Below the pieces are notes generated by a model that did no database searches, was not told where the DNA came from, and was given only the letters and a program-made list of their open reading frames with translations. A program made the translations under genes and the position numbers. Shown piece after piece: positions 19,445-27,523 of a DNA stretch of 64,000 bases. Position 1 is the stretch's first letter. Each line of letters opens with the position of its first letter. Where the stretch lies: contig NZ_JAIXZS010000100.1 in assembly GCF_027489515.1 (NCBI RefSeq), positions 1-64,000 of the forward strand, read 5' to 3'. Source of the DNA: Novosphingobium sp. Lineage in GTDB: Bacteria > Pseudomonadota > Alphaproteobacteria > Sphingomonadales > Sphingomonadaceae.

Positions 19445-19470
19445 GTAACCGCGATTGTGCAGGCGGCGAA
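19445..19470 (+). promoter_or_regulatory. Candidate SigF-type ECF promoter upstream of the DUF2282 precursor
   Basis: TGTAACC GCGATTGTGCAGGCGG CGAA: GTAACC-N16-CGAA. Confidence 0.75.
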
Positions 19471-19592
19471 CTGTTCAACGTGGCCGGCGCGAACACTTCC
19501 GGACACGGGCCAAAGGCGGCAAACCGCGCGCCCGGCCTCTGATGATCCTCGTTTCCAACCCTGTGATTCAACCGCTTTTGAAGGAATTCGTC

Positions 19593-19865
19593 ATGAAGAT
19601 TGCTGCAACCGCTTTCGCTGCCTCGATCGCTCTCGGCCTTGCTGCCGGTGCCGCACACGCCGCCGATGCCAAGCCCGCCATGGAAAAGTGCTACGGCGTC
19701 GCCAAGGCCGGCAAGAACGAGTGCGCCGCAGGCGCGGGCACCAGCTGCGCCGGTACCTCGAAGGTCGATTATCAGGGCAACGCCTGGACGCTGGTCAAGG
19801 CCGGCACCTGCACCTCGATCAAGACGCCCAAGGGCAACGGCTCGCTCACGCCCAAGGCGCACTGA
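19593..19865 (+). CDS. bufA1: Bufferin-type precursor peptide, four-Cys DUF2282 class (BufA1-like)
   Basis: 90 aa; signal peptide then [45 protein letters not shown] aaggaa. Confidence 0.92.
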   Translation: MKIAATAFAASIALGLAAGAAHAADAKPAMEKCYGVAKAGKNECAAGAGTSCAGTSKVDYQGNAWTLVKAGTCTSIKTPKGNGSLTPKAH

Positions 19866-19924
19866 GCACGGCGGGGCGCTTCGGCTGACCGGGGCGCCCA
19901 CCGGCTTTTTCAAGGTATCCGCCC

Positions 19925-20365
19925 ATGACCGCTCTCGTATCCGTCTATAACCGGCTGGCCGAGCTGACCGGGCGACTGCTGCCCGAATCCCTGCTGCTGC
20001 TGGCGGCGCGGCTTGGCATCGCAGCGGTGTTCTTCCAGTCAGGGCGAACCAAGGTCGAAGGGTTGCTGACGATCACCGACAGCACCTACTACCTGTTCGA
20101 AACCGACTACAAACTGCCGTTCGTGCCCCCGCATCTGGCCGCCCACATGGCGACCTATTCGGAGCACCTCTTTCCGATCCTGCTGTTCCTCGGCCTCGGC
20201 ACGCGCTTCGGCGCGCTGGGCCTCCTCGGCATGACCACCGTGATCGAGGTCTTCGTCTATCCCGATGCCTGGCCGACGCACCTGAGCTGGGCGGCACTTC
20301 TCCTGCCGCTCATCGCCAAGGGCGGTGGAGCACTCTCGCTCGACCGTCTGCTGCGCCGGGGCTGA
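19925..20365 (+). CDS. DoxX family membrane protein, bufferin-locus associated
   Basis: [24 protein letters not shown] ... [20 protein letters not shown]; directly follows the DUF2282 gene. Confidence 0.9.
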   Translation: MTALVSVYNRLAELTGRLLPESLLLLAARLGIAAVFFQSGRTKVEGLLTITDSTYYLFETDYKLPFVPPHLAAHMATYSEHLFPILLFLGLGTRFGALGLLGMTTVIEVFVYPDAWPTHLSWAALLLPLIAKGGGALSLDRLLRRG

Positions 20366-20540
20366 AACCCGCGCCGCCTGCTCCGCGCAGCGACCGGTCT
20401 GTATTCCTAGCGGCATGCGGGCCGGTCTTGCGGGGCGCTGGCAAAGATGCAACGGAATCGGGTGTCGGCTGCCGTATCGTGCGGCATGCCGCTCCCGGCC
20501 GTCTTTTTCCCTGGCGCGGCGGTGCAGAGAAGGACCTGTC

Positions 20541-21209
20541 ATGCCCCCCGATCGAGACGATCCCGGCATCGATCAGACGATCGCGGCGCTGGTTGGCGAT
20601 CTGTCGCCGGTGGTGCCGGTGCGCGTGTGGCGCGGCGTTGCAGCAGGGCTTCTCCTGACCGGGCTGGCTGTGCTGGCCGTGTGGCTGATCCTGGGTCTGC
20701 GCGCCGACGTACTTGCCCTTCATCCGGCGCCCGTAATGATCGCACGGGGCGCGATCCTGCTTGCGGGCGGGCTTGCCATGCTGGTCGCGGCCTTGCGCGC
20801 CGGTGTTCCGGGCCGCGCCGATGGCGGCGCGGCGCTTGTCGGCACCCTGCTCCTTGGCCTGCTGCCGATCGGCCTGATGGGCCTGCTGATGAGCAGTATC
20901 ATGGCCGGCAAGCGCATGCCGTTCGAAGAAGCCACGCCCTTTGACATCGCCCGCTGCTTTGCCGTCGCGCTGGCGACGGCGCTGCTGGTGGGGGCCGGCC
21001 TCGTGATGTGGCTGCGCCGCGCGGCGCCCACCGATCTCGCCCGTTCGGGCTGGCTGACCGGCTGGGCAGCCGCCGCGCTCGGCACGTTCGCCTATAGCCT
21101 GTTCTGTCCCTCGGGCACGATGGCCTTTGCGGCCGTCGTCTATCCTGCGGCGATGCTGCTTGCAGCCACGGTCATCCGCCTCGCGGTGCCGCCACTGCTG
21201 CGCTGGTAG
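20541..21209 (+). CDS. nrsF: NrsF/DUF1109-type membrane anti-sigma factor
   Basis: 222 aa, ~6 TM segments, IARCFAVALAT and YSLFCPSGTMAF cysteines; start trimmed to MPPDRDD. Confidence 0.85.
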   Translation: MPPDRDDPGIDQTIAALVGDLSPVVPVRVWRGVAAGLLLTGLAVLAVWLILGLRADVLALHPAPVMIARGAILLAGGLAMLVAALRAGVPGRADGGAALVGTLLLGLLPIGLMGLLMSSIMAGKRMPFEEATPFDIARCFAVALATALLVGAGLVMWLRRAAPTDLARSGWLTGWAAAALGTFAYSLFCPSGTMAFAAVVYPAAMLLAATVIRLAVPPLLRW

Positions 21210-21212
21210 GGT

Positions 21213-21881
21213 TCAGGCTTCGCGCAGCGCGGCAAGCACCTCGGCCGGTTCCGCGCGTTCGCGAAAATCGACGTTGGTATAGGCGAACCGCACGCGCCCG
21301 GCGGGATCGATGGCAAATGTCGCGGGAACCGGCAGGAAGCCGCTCGGCGAGCCATAGAGCTCATGCATGTTGATGCCGGCCTTGCTGTAGAAATCGAGCA
21401 GCGGATCACCGGCAAAGAACGTGAGACCCAGCGAGAGCGCAACGCCGTGGTCGACATCGCAGAGCACTTCCGCAACTTCCGCATGGGGTGACGCTGCGAG
21501 CAGGGCGCCCAGCGCGCGCGCACCGCCGCCGGTCTCGCCCGTGATCTCGACAAAGCGCACCCCGGCGTTGGCCAGATCGGGCAGCATCGCCGCCCAGGCC
21601 GAAACCTCGTGCACGCAATAAGGGCACCAGCGGCCCCGGCTGAAATTGACGATCACCGGCCCGGCATCGAGCAGATCACCCAGCCGGCAATAGCTGCCGG
21701 ATGCGGTCGGCAAGGAGAAATCCGGAAACATCTCCCCCACCTTGGGCGCGGCCGCACCCACGCCGGCTTCGCGCAGCGCGATCACGATCTCGTCAAAGAA
21801 CGGACCAAGGTCAGGGTTGCGGCGCCGGATCTGCGCAAGCTGCGGCGCCAGCGATGCGGAAGGAGGGGAAGGAAGGTCCAT
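21213..21881 (-). CDS. Peroxiredoxin-like (AhpC/TSA) family protein
   Basis: VIVNFSRGRWCPYCVHEVSAW. Confidence 0.88.
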   Translation of the reverse strand: MDLPSPPSASLAPQLAQIRRRNPDLGPFFDEIVIALREAGVGAAAPKVGEMFPDFSLPTASGSYCRLGDLLDAGPVIVNFSRGRWCPYCVHEVSAWAAMLPDLANAGVRFVEITGETGGGARALGALLAASPHAEVAEVLCDVDHGVALSLGLTFFAGDPLLDFYSKAGINMHELYGSPSGFLPVPATFAIDPAGRVRFAYTNVDFRERAEPAEVLAALREA

Positions 21882-21950
21882 TACGGTCTCATAGGAGTGA
21901 TTGCCGCGCAGAGGAAACGCCCTCCGGTGCATCGAGTCCATGCGCAGTCC

Positions 21951-22853
21951 CTATGGTTCCGGCATCAGATCGGTGCCATTGGCAAGGGCCCAGTCCTGCG
22001 CGCGGGCGACGCGCAAAAAGGCCTCGGCGGCAACCGAGCGGCGTCTCCCCGCGACCGAGGCAAGCACGAAACGCGCCTCGACCGGTCCGAACGGCAACTC
22101 GGTTGCGGCAAGCGGCGGCGCGGCAAGGCTGCGCGGGGTCCAGCCGCAGCCGAGCCCGGCCTGCACCATCTGGCGCAGCTGCACGGCCCCCTGGGCCTGG
22201 TGCCGCACTTCGATCGCGGCACCGGCCTGCGTCGCGATCCGCGCAAGCGCGGCACAGCCATCGCCGGCAAGATCGATCCAGGCTTCGTCTTCGAGCACAG
22301 CCGGCGCGGTGGGCGGGGCGGTGGCAAAGGGGTGGTCCGCCCGCGTGACGATGCACCAGGCGTCCGCGAACAGCGGCCAGCAATCGAGCCGCTCGGGTGC
22401 TTCGTCCGGCATTTCGACGATGATAAGGTCGAGCGAACCGGACATGGCCAGTTCGACGAGTTCGCGCGAGGAGCCGCTGGCCAGCGCCAGTTCGAGCCCG
22501 GCAAGGCTTCTGCCGAGCTCTCCCAGCACACGTTCCAGCGTCGCATGCTCAACCGTCCGCGCGACGCCGAGTGCGAGCGGGGCGATTTCCGCCCGGCCCA
22601 TGCCGCGCGCCATCTGCTTGGCAGTCTGTGCAGCCTCGAAGCTGCGTTCGAGATGCGGCAGCATCGCCTTGCCGAGTTCGGTGAGGTGGGTGCGCGCGCG
22701 CTCGCGGCGAAACAGCGGCGCGCCGAATTCGTCTTCCAGCTTCTGGATCGCCTTGGTCAGCGAAGGCTGCGAGACGTTGCATTCGATGGCGGCGCGCGTG
22801 AAGTTCAGCAGGCGTGCTGCGGCCAGGAAGTACCGGACCTGATGCATTTCCAT
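21951..22853 (-). CDS. LysR-family transcriptional regulator
   Basis: MEMHQVRYFLAAARLLNFTRAAIECNVSQPSLTKAIQKLEDEFG. Confidence 0.93.
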   Translation of the reverse strand: MEMHQVRYFLAAARLLNFTRAAIECNVSQPSLTKAIQKLEDEFGAPLFRRERARTHLTELGKAMLPHLERSFEAAQTAKQMARGMGRAEIAPLALGVARTVEHATLERVLGELGRSLAGLELALASGSSRELVELAMSGSLDLIIVEMPDEAPERLDCWPLFADAWCIVTRADHPFATAPPTAPAVLEDEAWIDLAGDGCAALARIATQAGAAIEVRHQAQGAVQLRQMVQAGLGCGWTPRSLAAPPLAATELPFGPVEARFVLASVAGRRRSVAAEAFLRVARAQDWALANGTDLMPEP

Positions 22854-22987
22854 GGCTGCGCTGCCCTGTGCCTGCAATCACCGAGCGCTACCGGCATGGC
22901 CGGCACCGCTCGAACACCGCAAAAGTCAAAGATGTCGGCTGTTCGACCTGACAACAATGAGCGTCAACGATGCCTGTCGCAAGCGTT

Positions 22988-23014
22988 GTAACCAACATAT
23001 GATCTATCCACGAA
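22988..23014 (+). promoter_or_regulatory. Weaker SigF-like motif (N17 spacer) upstream of LysR
   Basis: TGTAACC AACATATGATCTATCCA CGAA. Confidence 0.4.
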
Positions 23015-23086
23015 CTGCATGGAACAGGGCAAAAACAGACCGGAATGGTGCTTTGTCCGCATCGACCAATCGTGCAGGAGTGCAAG

Positions 23087-23983
23087 GTGAACGATCTTAC
23101 CGGCTGGATGCGCACATTCATCACCGTGGCGGATGCGGCCAGCTTCAGCCGCGCCGCCGCGCGTCTCGAACTGCCGCAGTCGACGGTATCGCGCCAGGTC
23201 GGTGCGCTGGAGCGGCATCTCGGTGCGGCCCTGCTCAAGCGCACCACGCGCTCGATCGCGCTGACCAGCGAGGGGCAGGCCTACTACGAGGCCGCGCTGC
23301 GGGCGCTCGCCGCGATCGACGAGGCCGAGGCTGCCGTCGGCGTCCACGGCGCGCTTGGCGGGCAAGTGCGCATGACCGCCCCGCTTACGCTCGCCCAGTC
23401 GCGCGTGATCGCCATGCTCGCGCAGTTCCAGCGCCTGCAGCCGCGCATCGAAGTGGATCTCAGGGTCTCCGACCACGCGCTCAACCTTGTGTCCGACAAT
23501 CTCGATTTCGCAATCCGGGTGGGGGTGATCGGGGACAGCCGCTCGATTGTGCGCCGTATCGGGACCTGCCGGCGCGTGATGGTCGCCTCGCCGGCCTATC
23601 TCGAGGAGTATGGCCTGCCGCACCGGCCCGCTGATCTCGCCGCGCACAATTGCCTCAGCTACGCGCTGCTCGCTTCGGGCAACAAATGGGCGCTCGGCAA
23701 GGAGCCGCCAGTCGAAGTGAGCGGGAGCTTCCGCGCCGACAGCCCGGATGCGCTGCGGGCGGCGGCGCTGGCGGGCATCGGCATCGCGGTCAACGCGCGG
23801 TGGCTGTTCGAGGACGATCTGGCGAGCGGCCGGCTGGTGGAATTGCTCCCCGATCATCCCCCGGCGGACATGCCGATCCACCTCGTCATGCCGGCCGGGC
23901 GCTACGTCGCGGCGCGCGTGCGCGCGCTGGCCGACCACATCATCGGAGCCTTTGCCGCCGATCCGCTGTTGCGCTCGGCCTGA
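23087..23983 (+). CDS. LysR-family transcriptional regulator
   Basis: GTG start after caggagtgcaag; VNDLTGWMRTFITVADAASFSRAAARLELPQSTVSRQVGALERHLG. Confidence 0.93.
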   Translation: MNDLTGWMRTFITVADAASFSRAAARLELPQSTVSRQVGALERHLGAALLKRTTRSIALTSEGQAYYEAALRALAAIDEAEAAVGVHGALGGQVRMTAPLTLAQSRVIAMLAQFQRLQPRIEVDLRVSDHALNLVSDNLDFAIRVGVIGDSRSIVRRIGTCRRVMVASPAYLEEYGLPHRPADLAAHNCLSYALLASGNKWALGKEPPVEVSGSFRADSPDALRAAALAGIGIAVNARWLFEDDLASGRLVELLPDHPPADMPIHLVMPAGRYVAARVRALADHIIGAFAADPLLRSA

Positions 23984-23986
23984 GTT

Positions 23987-24012
23987 GTAACGATCCCGCC
24001 GCGCGCCGCGAA
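23987..24012 (+). promoter_or_regulatory. Candidate SigF-type promoter upstream of the NDH-2-like gene
   Basis: TGTAACG ATCCCGCCGCGCGCCG CGAA: GTAACG-N16-CGAA. Confidence 0.6.
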
Positions 24013-24043
24013 CCTTGCGGGCAGGCAATGCGGGAGCGACAGG

Positions 24044-25411
24044 ATGGTTGGCGAAACAGGCGACACGGCCGCTGCGGCGCAAGGCAAGCGCCCGCACGTG
24101 ATCATTGTGGGCGGCGGCTTCGGCGGTCTGGCAGCGGCCAAGGCACTTGCCGGTGCGCCGGTCGACGTGACGCTGATCGACAAGCGCAACCACCACCTGT
24201 TTCAGCCGCTGCTCTATCAGGTGGCCACTGCCGGCCTCTCGCCAGCGGACATTGCCGGCTCGATCCGCGCGATCCTGGCGCGGCAGAAGAATGTGCGCGT
24301 GCTGCTCGACCGGGTCTACGGCGTCGACCGGGAGCGCCGCCGGGTGATCCTCGGCGATGGCGAACCCCTGGCCTATGACTGGCTGATCATCGCTACGGGG
24401 GCGACGCACAGCTATTTCGGCCGCGAAGATTGGGCGCCCTATGCGCCCGGCGTGAAGACCATCGACGATGCCACCGCGATTCGCCGCCGCGTTCTCCTCG
24501 CGCTCGAGCGCGCCGAGACCGAGACCGACGAAGACAAGCGCAAGGCGCTGCTCACCTTCGTGGTGATCGGCGGCGGGCCGACCGGCGTAGAGATGGCAGG
24601 CGCGATTGCCGAACTCGCCCGCCAGTCCGTTAGCATGGATTTCCGCCATATCACCCCGCATTGCTCGCGGATTTTCCTGCTCCAGAAGGGCGACCGCCTG
24701 CTGCCCGCGTTTCCGCCTGCGCTATCGGCCAAGGCGCGCAAGGGGATCGAGGAACTCGGCGTCGAGGTCCGGCTCGAGGCGCACGTCACCGAAATCGATG
24801 CGGACGGGGTGATCGTCGATGGCGAGCGGATCTCGGCAGCCACGACGATCTGGGCGTCGGGCGTGATGGCGAGCCGCGCGGCGGAATGGCTCGGCTGCAA
24901 TGGCGACCGGGCGGGCCGCGTTCCGGTGGGGGCGGACTTCCATCCGGCCGGTGATCCAGCCGTGTTCGTGATCGGTGATACCGCCGCCTGCACCGATGCG
25001 GCCGGGCGCGCCCTGCCCGGAGTCGCCCCGGTGGCCAAGCAGCAGGGCCAGCATGCTGCCCGTGCCATCCGCGATGCGCTGGGCGGCCGGACCACGCCGC
25101 CTTTCCGCTACCGTGACTATGGCAACATGGCGACGATCGGGCGCAGCCGGGCCATCGCCGATTTCGGCCGTCTGCGCGTGACGGGCCTTGCCGCCTGGCT
25201 GCTGTGGTGCGTGGCCCATATCTGGTTCCTGACCGGGCACCGCAACCGGATTTCAGTCGGAATCAGCTGGTTGTGGAGCTACCTCACCTATCAGCGGGGC
25301 GCGCGTCTGATCACCGGCGATGTGGCGCCAGACCTGCCCGCGACATGGGAACTGGCCCCCGCACTGGGACGAAATCGGGCGGGGCATCTTGAAGTTATCC
25401 CTGCAGAATAA
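24044..25411 (+). CDS. Type II NADH dehydrogenase-like FAD/NAD(P) oxidoreductase
   Basis: VIIVGGGFGGLAAAKALAG, FVVIGGGPTGVEMAGAIAEL, VFVIGDTA. Confidence 0.92.
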   Translation: MVGETGDTAAAAQGKRPHVIIVGGGFGGLAAAKALAGAPVDVTLIDKRNHHLFQPLLYQVATAGLSPADIAGSIRAILARQKNVRVLLDRVYGVDRERRRVILGDGEPLAYDWLIIATGATHSYFGREDWAPYAPGVKTIDDATAIRRRVLLALERAETETDEDKRKALLTFVVIGGGPTGVEMAGAIAELARQSVSMDFRHITPHCSRIFLLQKGDRLLPAFPPALSAKARKGIEELGVEVRLEAHVTEIDADGVIVDGERISAATTIWASGVMASRAAEWLGCNGDRAGRVPVGADFHPAGDPAVFVIGDTAACTDAAGRALPGVAPVAKQQGQHAARAIRDALGGRTTPPFRYRDYGNMATIGRSRAIADFGRLRVTGLAAWLLWCVAHIWFLTGHRNRISVGISWLWSYLTYQRGARLITGDVAPDLPATWELAPALGRNRAGHLEVIPAE

Positions 25412-25523
25412 TGACTTAACCCCACTCATTCCCGGCATGCATTGATAATATAACCGCTTGATGCGTGTTCGCCTCGGCGCGGCTCGGGCACTGTCAGTGC
25501 ATCGAGAGGTTTTGGAGGAAAGC

Positions 25524-26108
25524 ATGGCAAGCCAACTGGAGACCGCCCGGCACGCCGCACATGGCCCGCGCAAGAGCGCCGGCTTCGACTGGGAGGGGGC
25601 CATGGCCGCGAGCCTCGCCGGTGATGCCGCGGCGTACCGCCGCCTGCTGGAAGAGGCCGGCCGCTGGCTCCGCCGCTACTTTGCCCGCCGCCTTTCCCCC
25701 GAAATGATCGACGATGCGGTGCAGGAAGCGCTCACCGCGCTTCACCTCAAGCGCGCAACGTTCGAGCCGGGGCGTCCGTTCCTGCCCTGGCTTGCCGCGA
25801 TTGCCCGCTTCAAGGGTGTGGATTGCCTGCGCAGCGCCGGGCGCAACCGCGCCGAGGAACTCGACGAGGGCCTGCATGGTGTGCCCAGCCACGAAAGCGC
25901 TTCGCTCAGCGGGATCGTGATGGCCGGGCTGTTCGACCGCCTGCGCCGCCCGCAGGCCGATGCGATCCGGCTGGTCAAGCTGCAGGGCTTCTCGGTGCGC
26001 GAGGCTGCGGCGATGACCGGGCAGTCCGAAGCGCTGGTCAAGGTCAACATCCACCGTGGGCTTGCCGCGCTCAAGTCTTTCTTCGGCGAGGGCGATTTCG
26101 CCTTGTGA
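25524..26108 (+). CDS. ECF-type RNA polymerase sigma factor (SigF-like)
   Basis: Region 2 DDAVQEALTALHLKRATFEPGRPFLPWLAAIARFKGVDCLR; region 4 VKLQGFSVREAAAMTGQSEALVKVNIHRGLAALK; SD ggagga. Confidence 0.9.
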   Translation: MASQLETARHAAHGPRKSAGFDWEGAMAASLAGDAAAYRRLLEEAGRWLRRYFARRLSPEMIDDAVQEALTALHLKRATFEPGRPFLPWLAAIARFKGVDCLRSAGRNRAEELDEGLHGVPSHESASLSGIVMAGLFDRLRRPQADAIRLVKLQGFSVREAAAMTGQSEALVKVNIHRGLAALKSFFGEGDFAL

Positions 26109-26157
26109 AGGCGGAGCGGGCCGGTGCCGCAGCGAATGGCGCTCCTCCGCGTTACGC

Positions 26158-26189
26158 AAAAAAGAAGGGACGGATTGCTCCGTCCCTTC
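26158..26189 (-). terminator. Intrinsic terminator for the minus-strand TonB-domain gene
   Basis: Perfect 11-bp stem GAAGGGACGGA-ttgc-TCCGTCCCTTC followed on the minus strand by TTTTTT. Confidence 0.85.
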
Positions 26190-26237
26190 CTCGGCCGAGG
26201 GCCCTGTGGCTCCGGTCGTTAGCTGGTCTGGCAGTGT

Positions 26238-26584
26238 TTACAGCAGCCTCCAGGTGATCGGCACGGTCACCGAGGTGGCGCCGCCCGGCGGGGGGGGCAC
26301 CGAGCCGGTGCGGCTCGGCAGCGCGAGCGCTTCGCGGTCGAGCGATGTCGAGCCCGAGGGCGAGATGAGCTCCGCGCGCTCTACCGCGCCCGAGGCGGCG
26401 ACATAGATTTTCACCTTGGCCGTGCCTTCCTCGCCGCGCGCTTGCGCGGCCTTGGGATAGGTCTGCTTGGCGGCGATGGTGCGGGTGACCTGACGGACCC
26501 AGTCGGCTGACTGGGCATGGGCCGTGCCGACCATGCAGGTGGCGGCGATCAGCCCGAAGGCCAGGGTCTTGGCGGTCTTGAGCA
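26238..26584 (-). CDS. Small secreted TonB C-terminal-domain-like protein
   Basis: Signal peptide MLKTAKTLAFGLIAATCMVGTAHAQ; YPKAAQARGEEGTAKVKIYVAASGAVERAELISPSGSTSLDREAL. Confidence 0.75.
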
Positions 26585-26803
26585 TCGTAGGTCCTTCCGG
26601 TTGGCGTCGAAACTGATGGTCCGCCAGCCAGATCAAGCTGGACGGACCAACGTGGCGTGGGGTGCCTCCATCTGACGCAAGGGCCGTTAGCTTCGCCCCA
26701 AGCCGCGCTACGAGCGGCACCGGATGGGGCGTTCATGCCATTTCGGACCCCGAAGCGCGGCCAGGCTTGCTTCGCCGCGCGCCTTGAAGGTTAATGCGGG
26801 GCT

Positions 26804-27514
26804 ATGATGCACCGTCGATTCGTCCTTGCCGCGCTCCCGCTCGCTTCGCTGCTGGTTGCCGCGGCACCGCGAAAGCGCGTGGCGCCCCCTCCCGCGCCGC
26901 CTCCGCTCCCGCAGGTGACGGCTGTCGAGCGGGTTGCGCTGGTCACCGAAGCGGGCACGATCGAACTTGAGCTCGATGGCGCGCATGCGCCGATCAGCAC
27001 TGCCAATTTTCTGCGCTATGTCGATGCCAGGCGGTTTGACGGAATCACGTTTTACCGCGCGATGCATCTGGCCTGGGGCGATCAGCCCAATGGTCTGCTG
27101 CAGGGCGGCCTGCGCGATCCGCGCCGCCTGTTCCCGCCGATCGCGCACGAGCCGACGAGCCAGACCGGGCTGAGCCATGTGGCGGGCGCGATCTCGATGG
27201 CGCGCAATGCGCCGGGCACGGCAACGGCCGATTTCTCGATCATGCTCTCGGACCTCACCAGCCTCGATGCCAACCCGGCCTCGAGCGATCCCGAGGCGCA
27301 GGCGGGCTATGCCGTCTTCGGCAAGGTGACCGCAGGCATGGATGTGGTGCGCAAGATCTGGGATTCGCCGATTTCGCAGACGCTGGGCGAGGGATCGATG
27401 CGCGGGCAGATGCTGGAAGCACCGGTGAAGATCCTCACCGCCAGGCGCCTGCCACCACCTACTCCCATCGAGCAGGTTGAGCGGGTGCCAGCTGCAAAGC
27501 CGACTGCCCGATGA
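26804..27514 (+). CDS. Secreted cyclophilin-type peptidyl-prolyl cis-trans isomerase
   Basis: TEAGTIELELDGAHAPISTANFLRYVD...SMARNAPGTATADFSIML. Confidence 0.9.
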   Translation: MMHRRFVLAALPLASLLVAAAPRKRVAPPPAPPPLPQVTAVERVALVTEAGTIELELDGAHAPISTANFLRYVDARRFDGITFYRAMHLAWGDQPNGLLQGGLRDPRRLFPPIAHEPTSQTGLSHVAGAISMARNAPGTATADFSIMLSDLTSLDANPASSDPEAQAGYAVFGKVTAGMDVVRKIWDSPISQTLGEGSMRGQMLEAPVKILTARRLPPPTPIEQVERVPAAKPTAR

Positions 27515-27523
27515 CGCCGTGGT

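Noticed and set aside
20441-20520. Possible terminator between doxX and nrsF (GCGGCATGCCGC then CTTTTT)
   Set aside because: The stem is short and separated from the T-run by ~10 nt; too weak to call, though it leaves nrsF cotranscription uncertain.
22964-24661. 565-aa minus-strand ORF
   Set aside because: Antisense to LysR and NDH-2 genes with clear family motifs.
25430-25500. SigF-like motif directly upstream of the sigma gene (ATAACC near 25451)
   Set aside because: No CGAA at 16-17 nt; does not fit the motif at the other sites.
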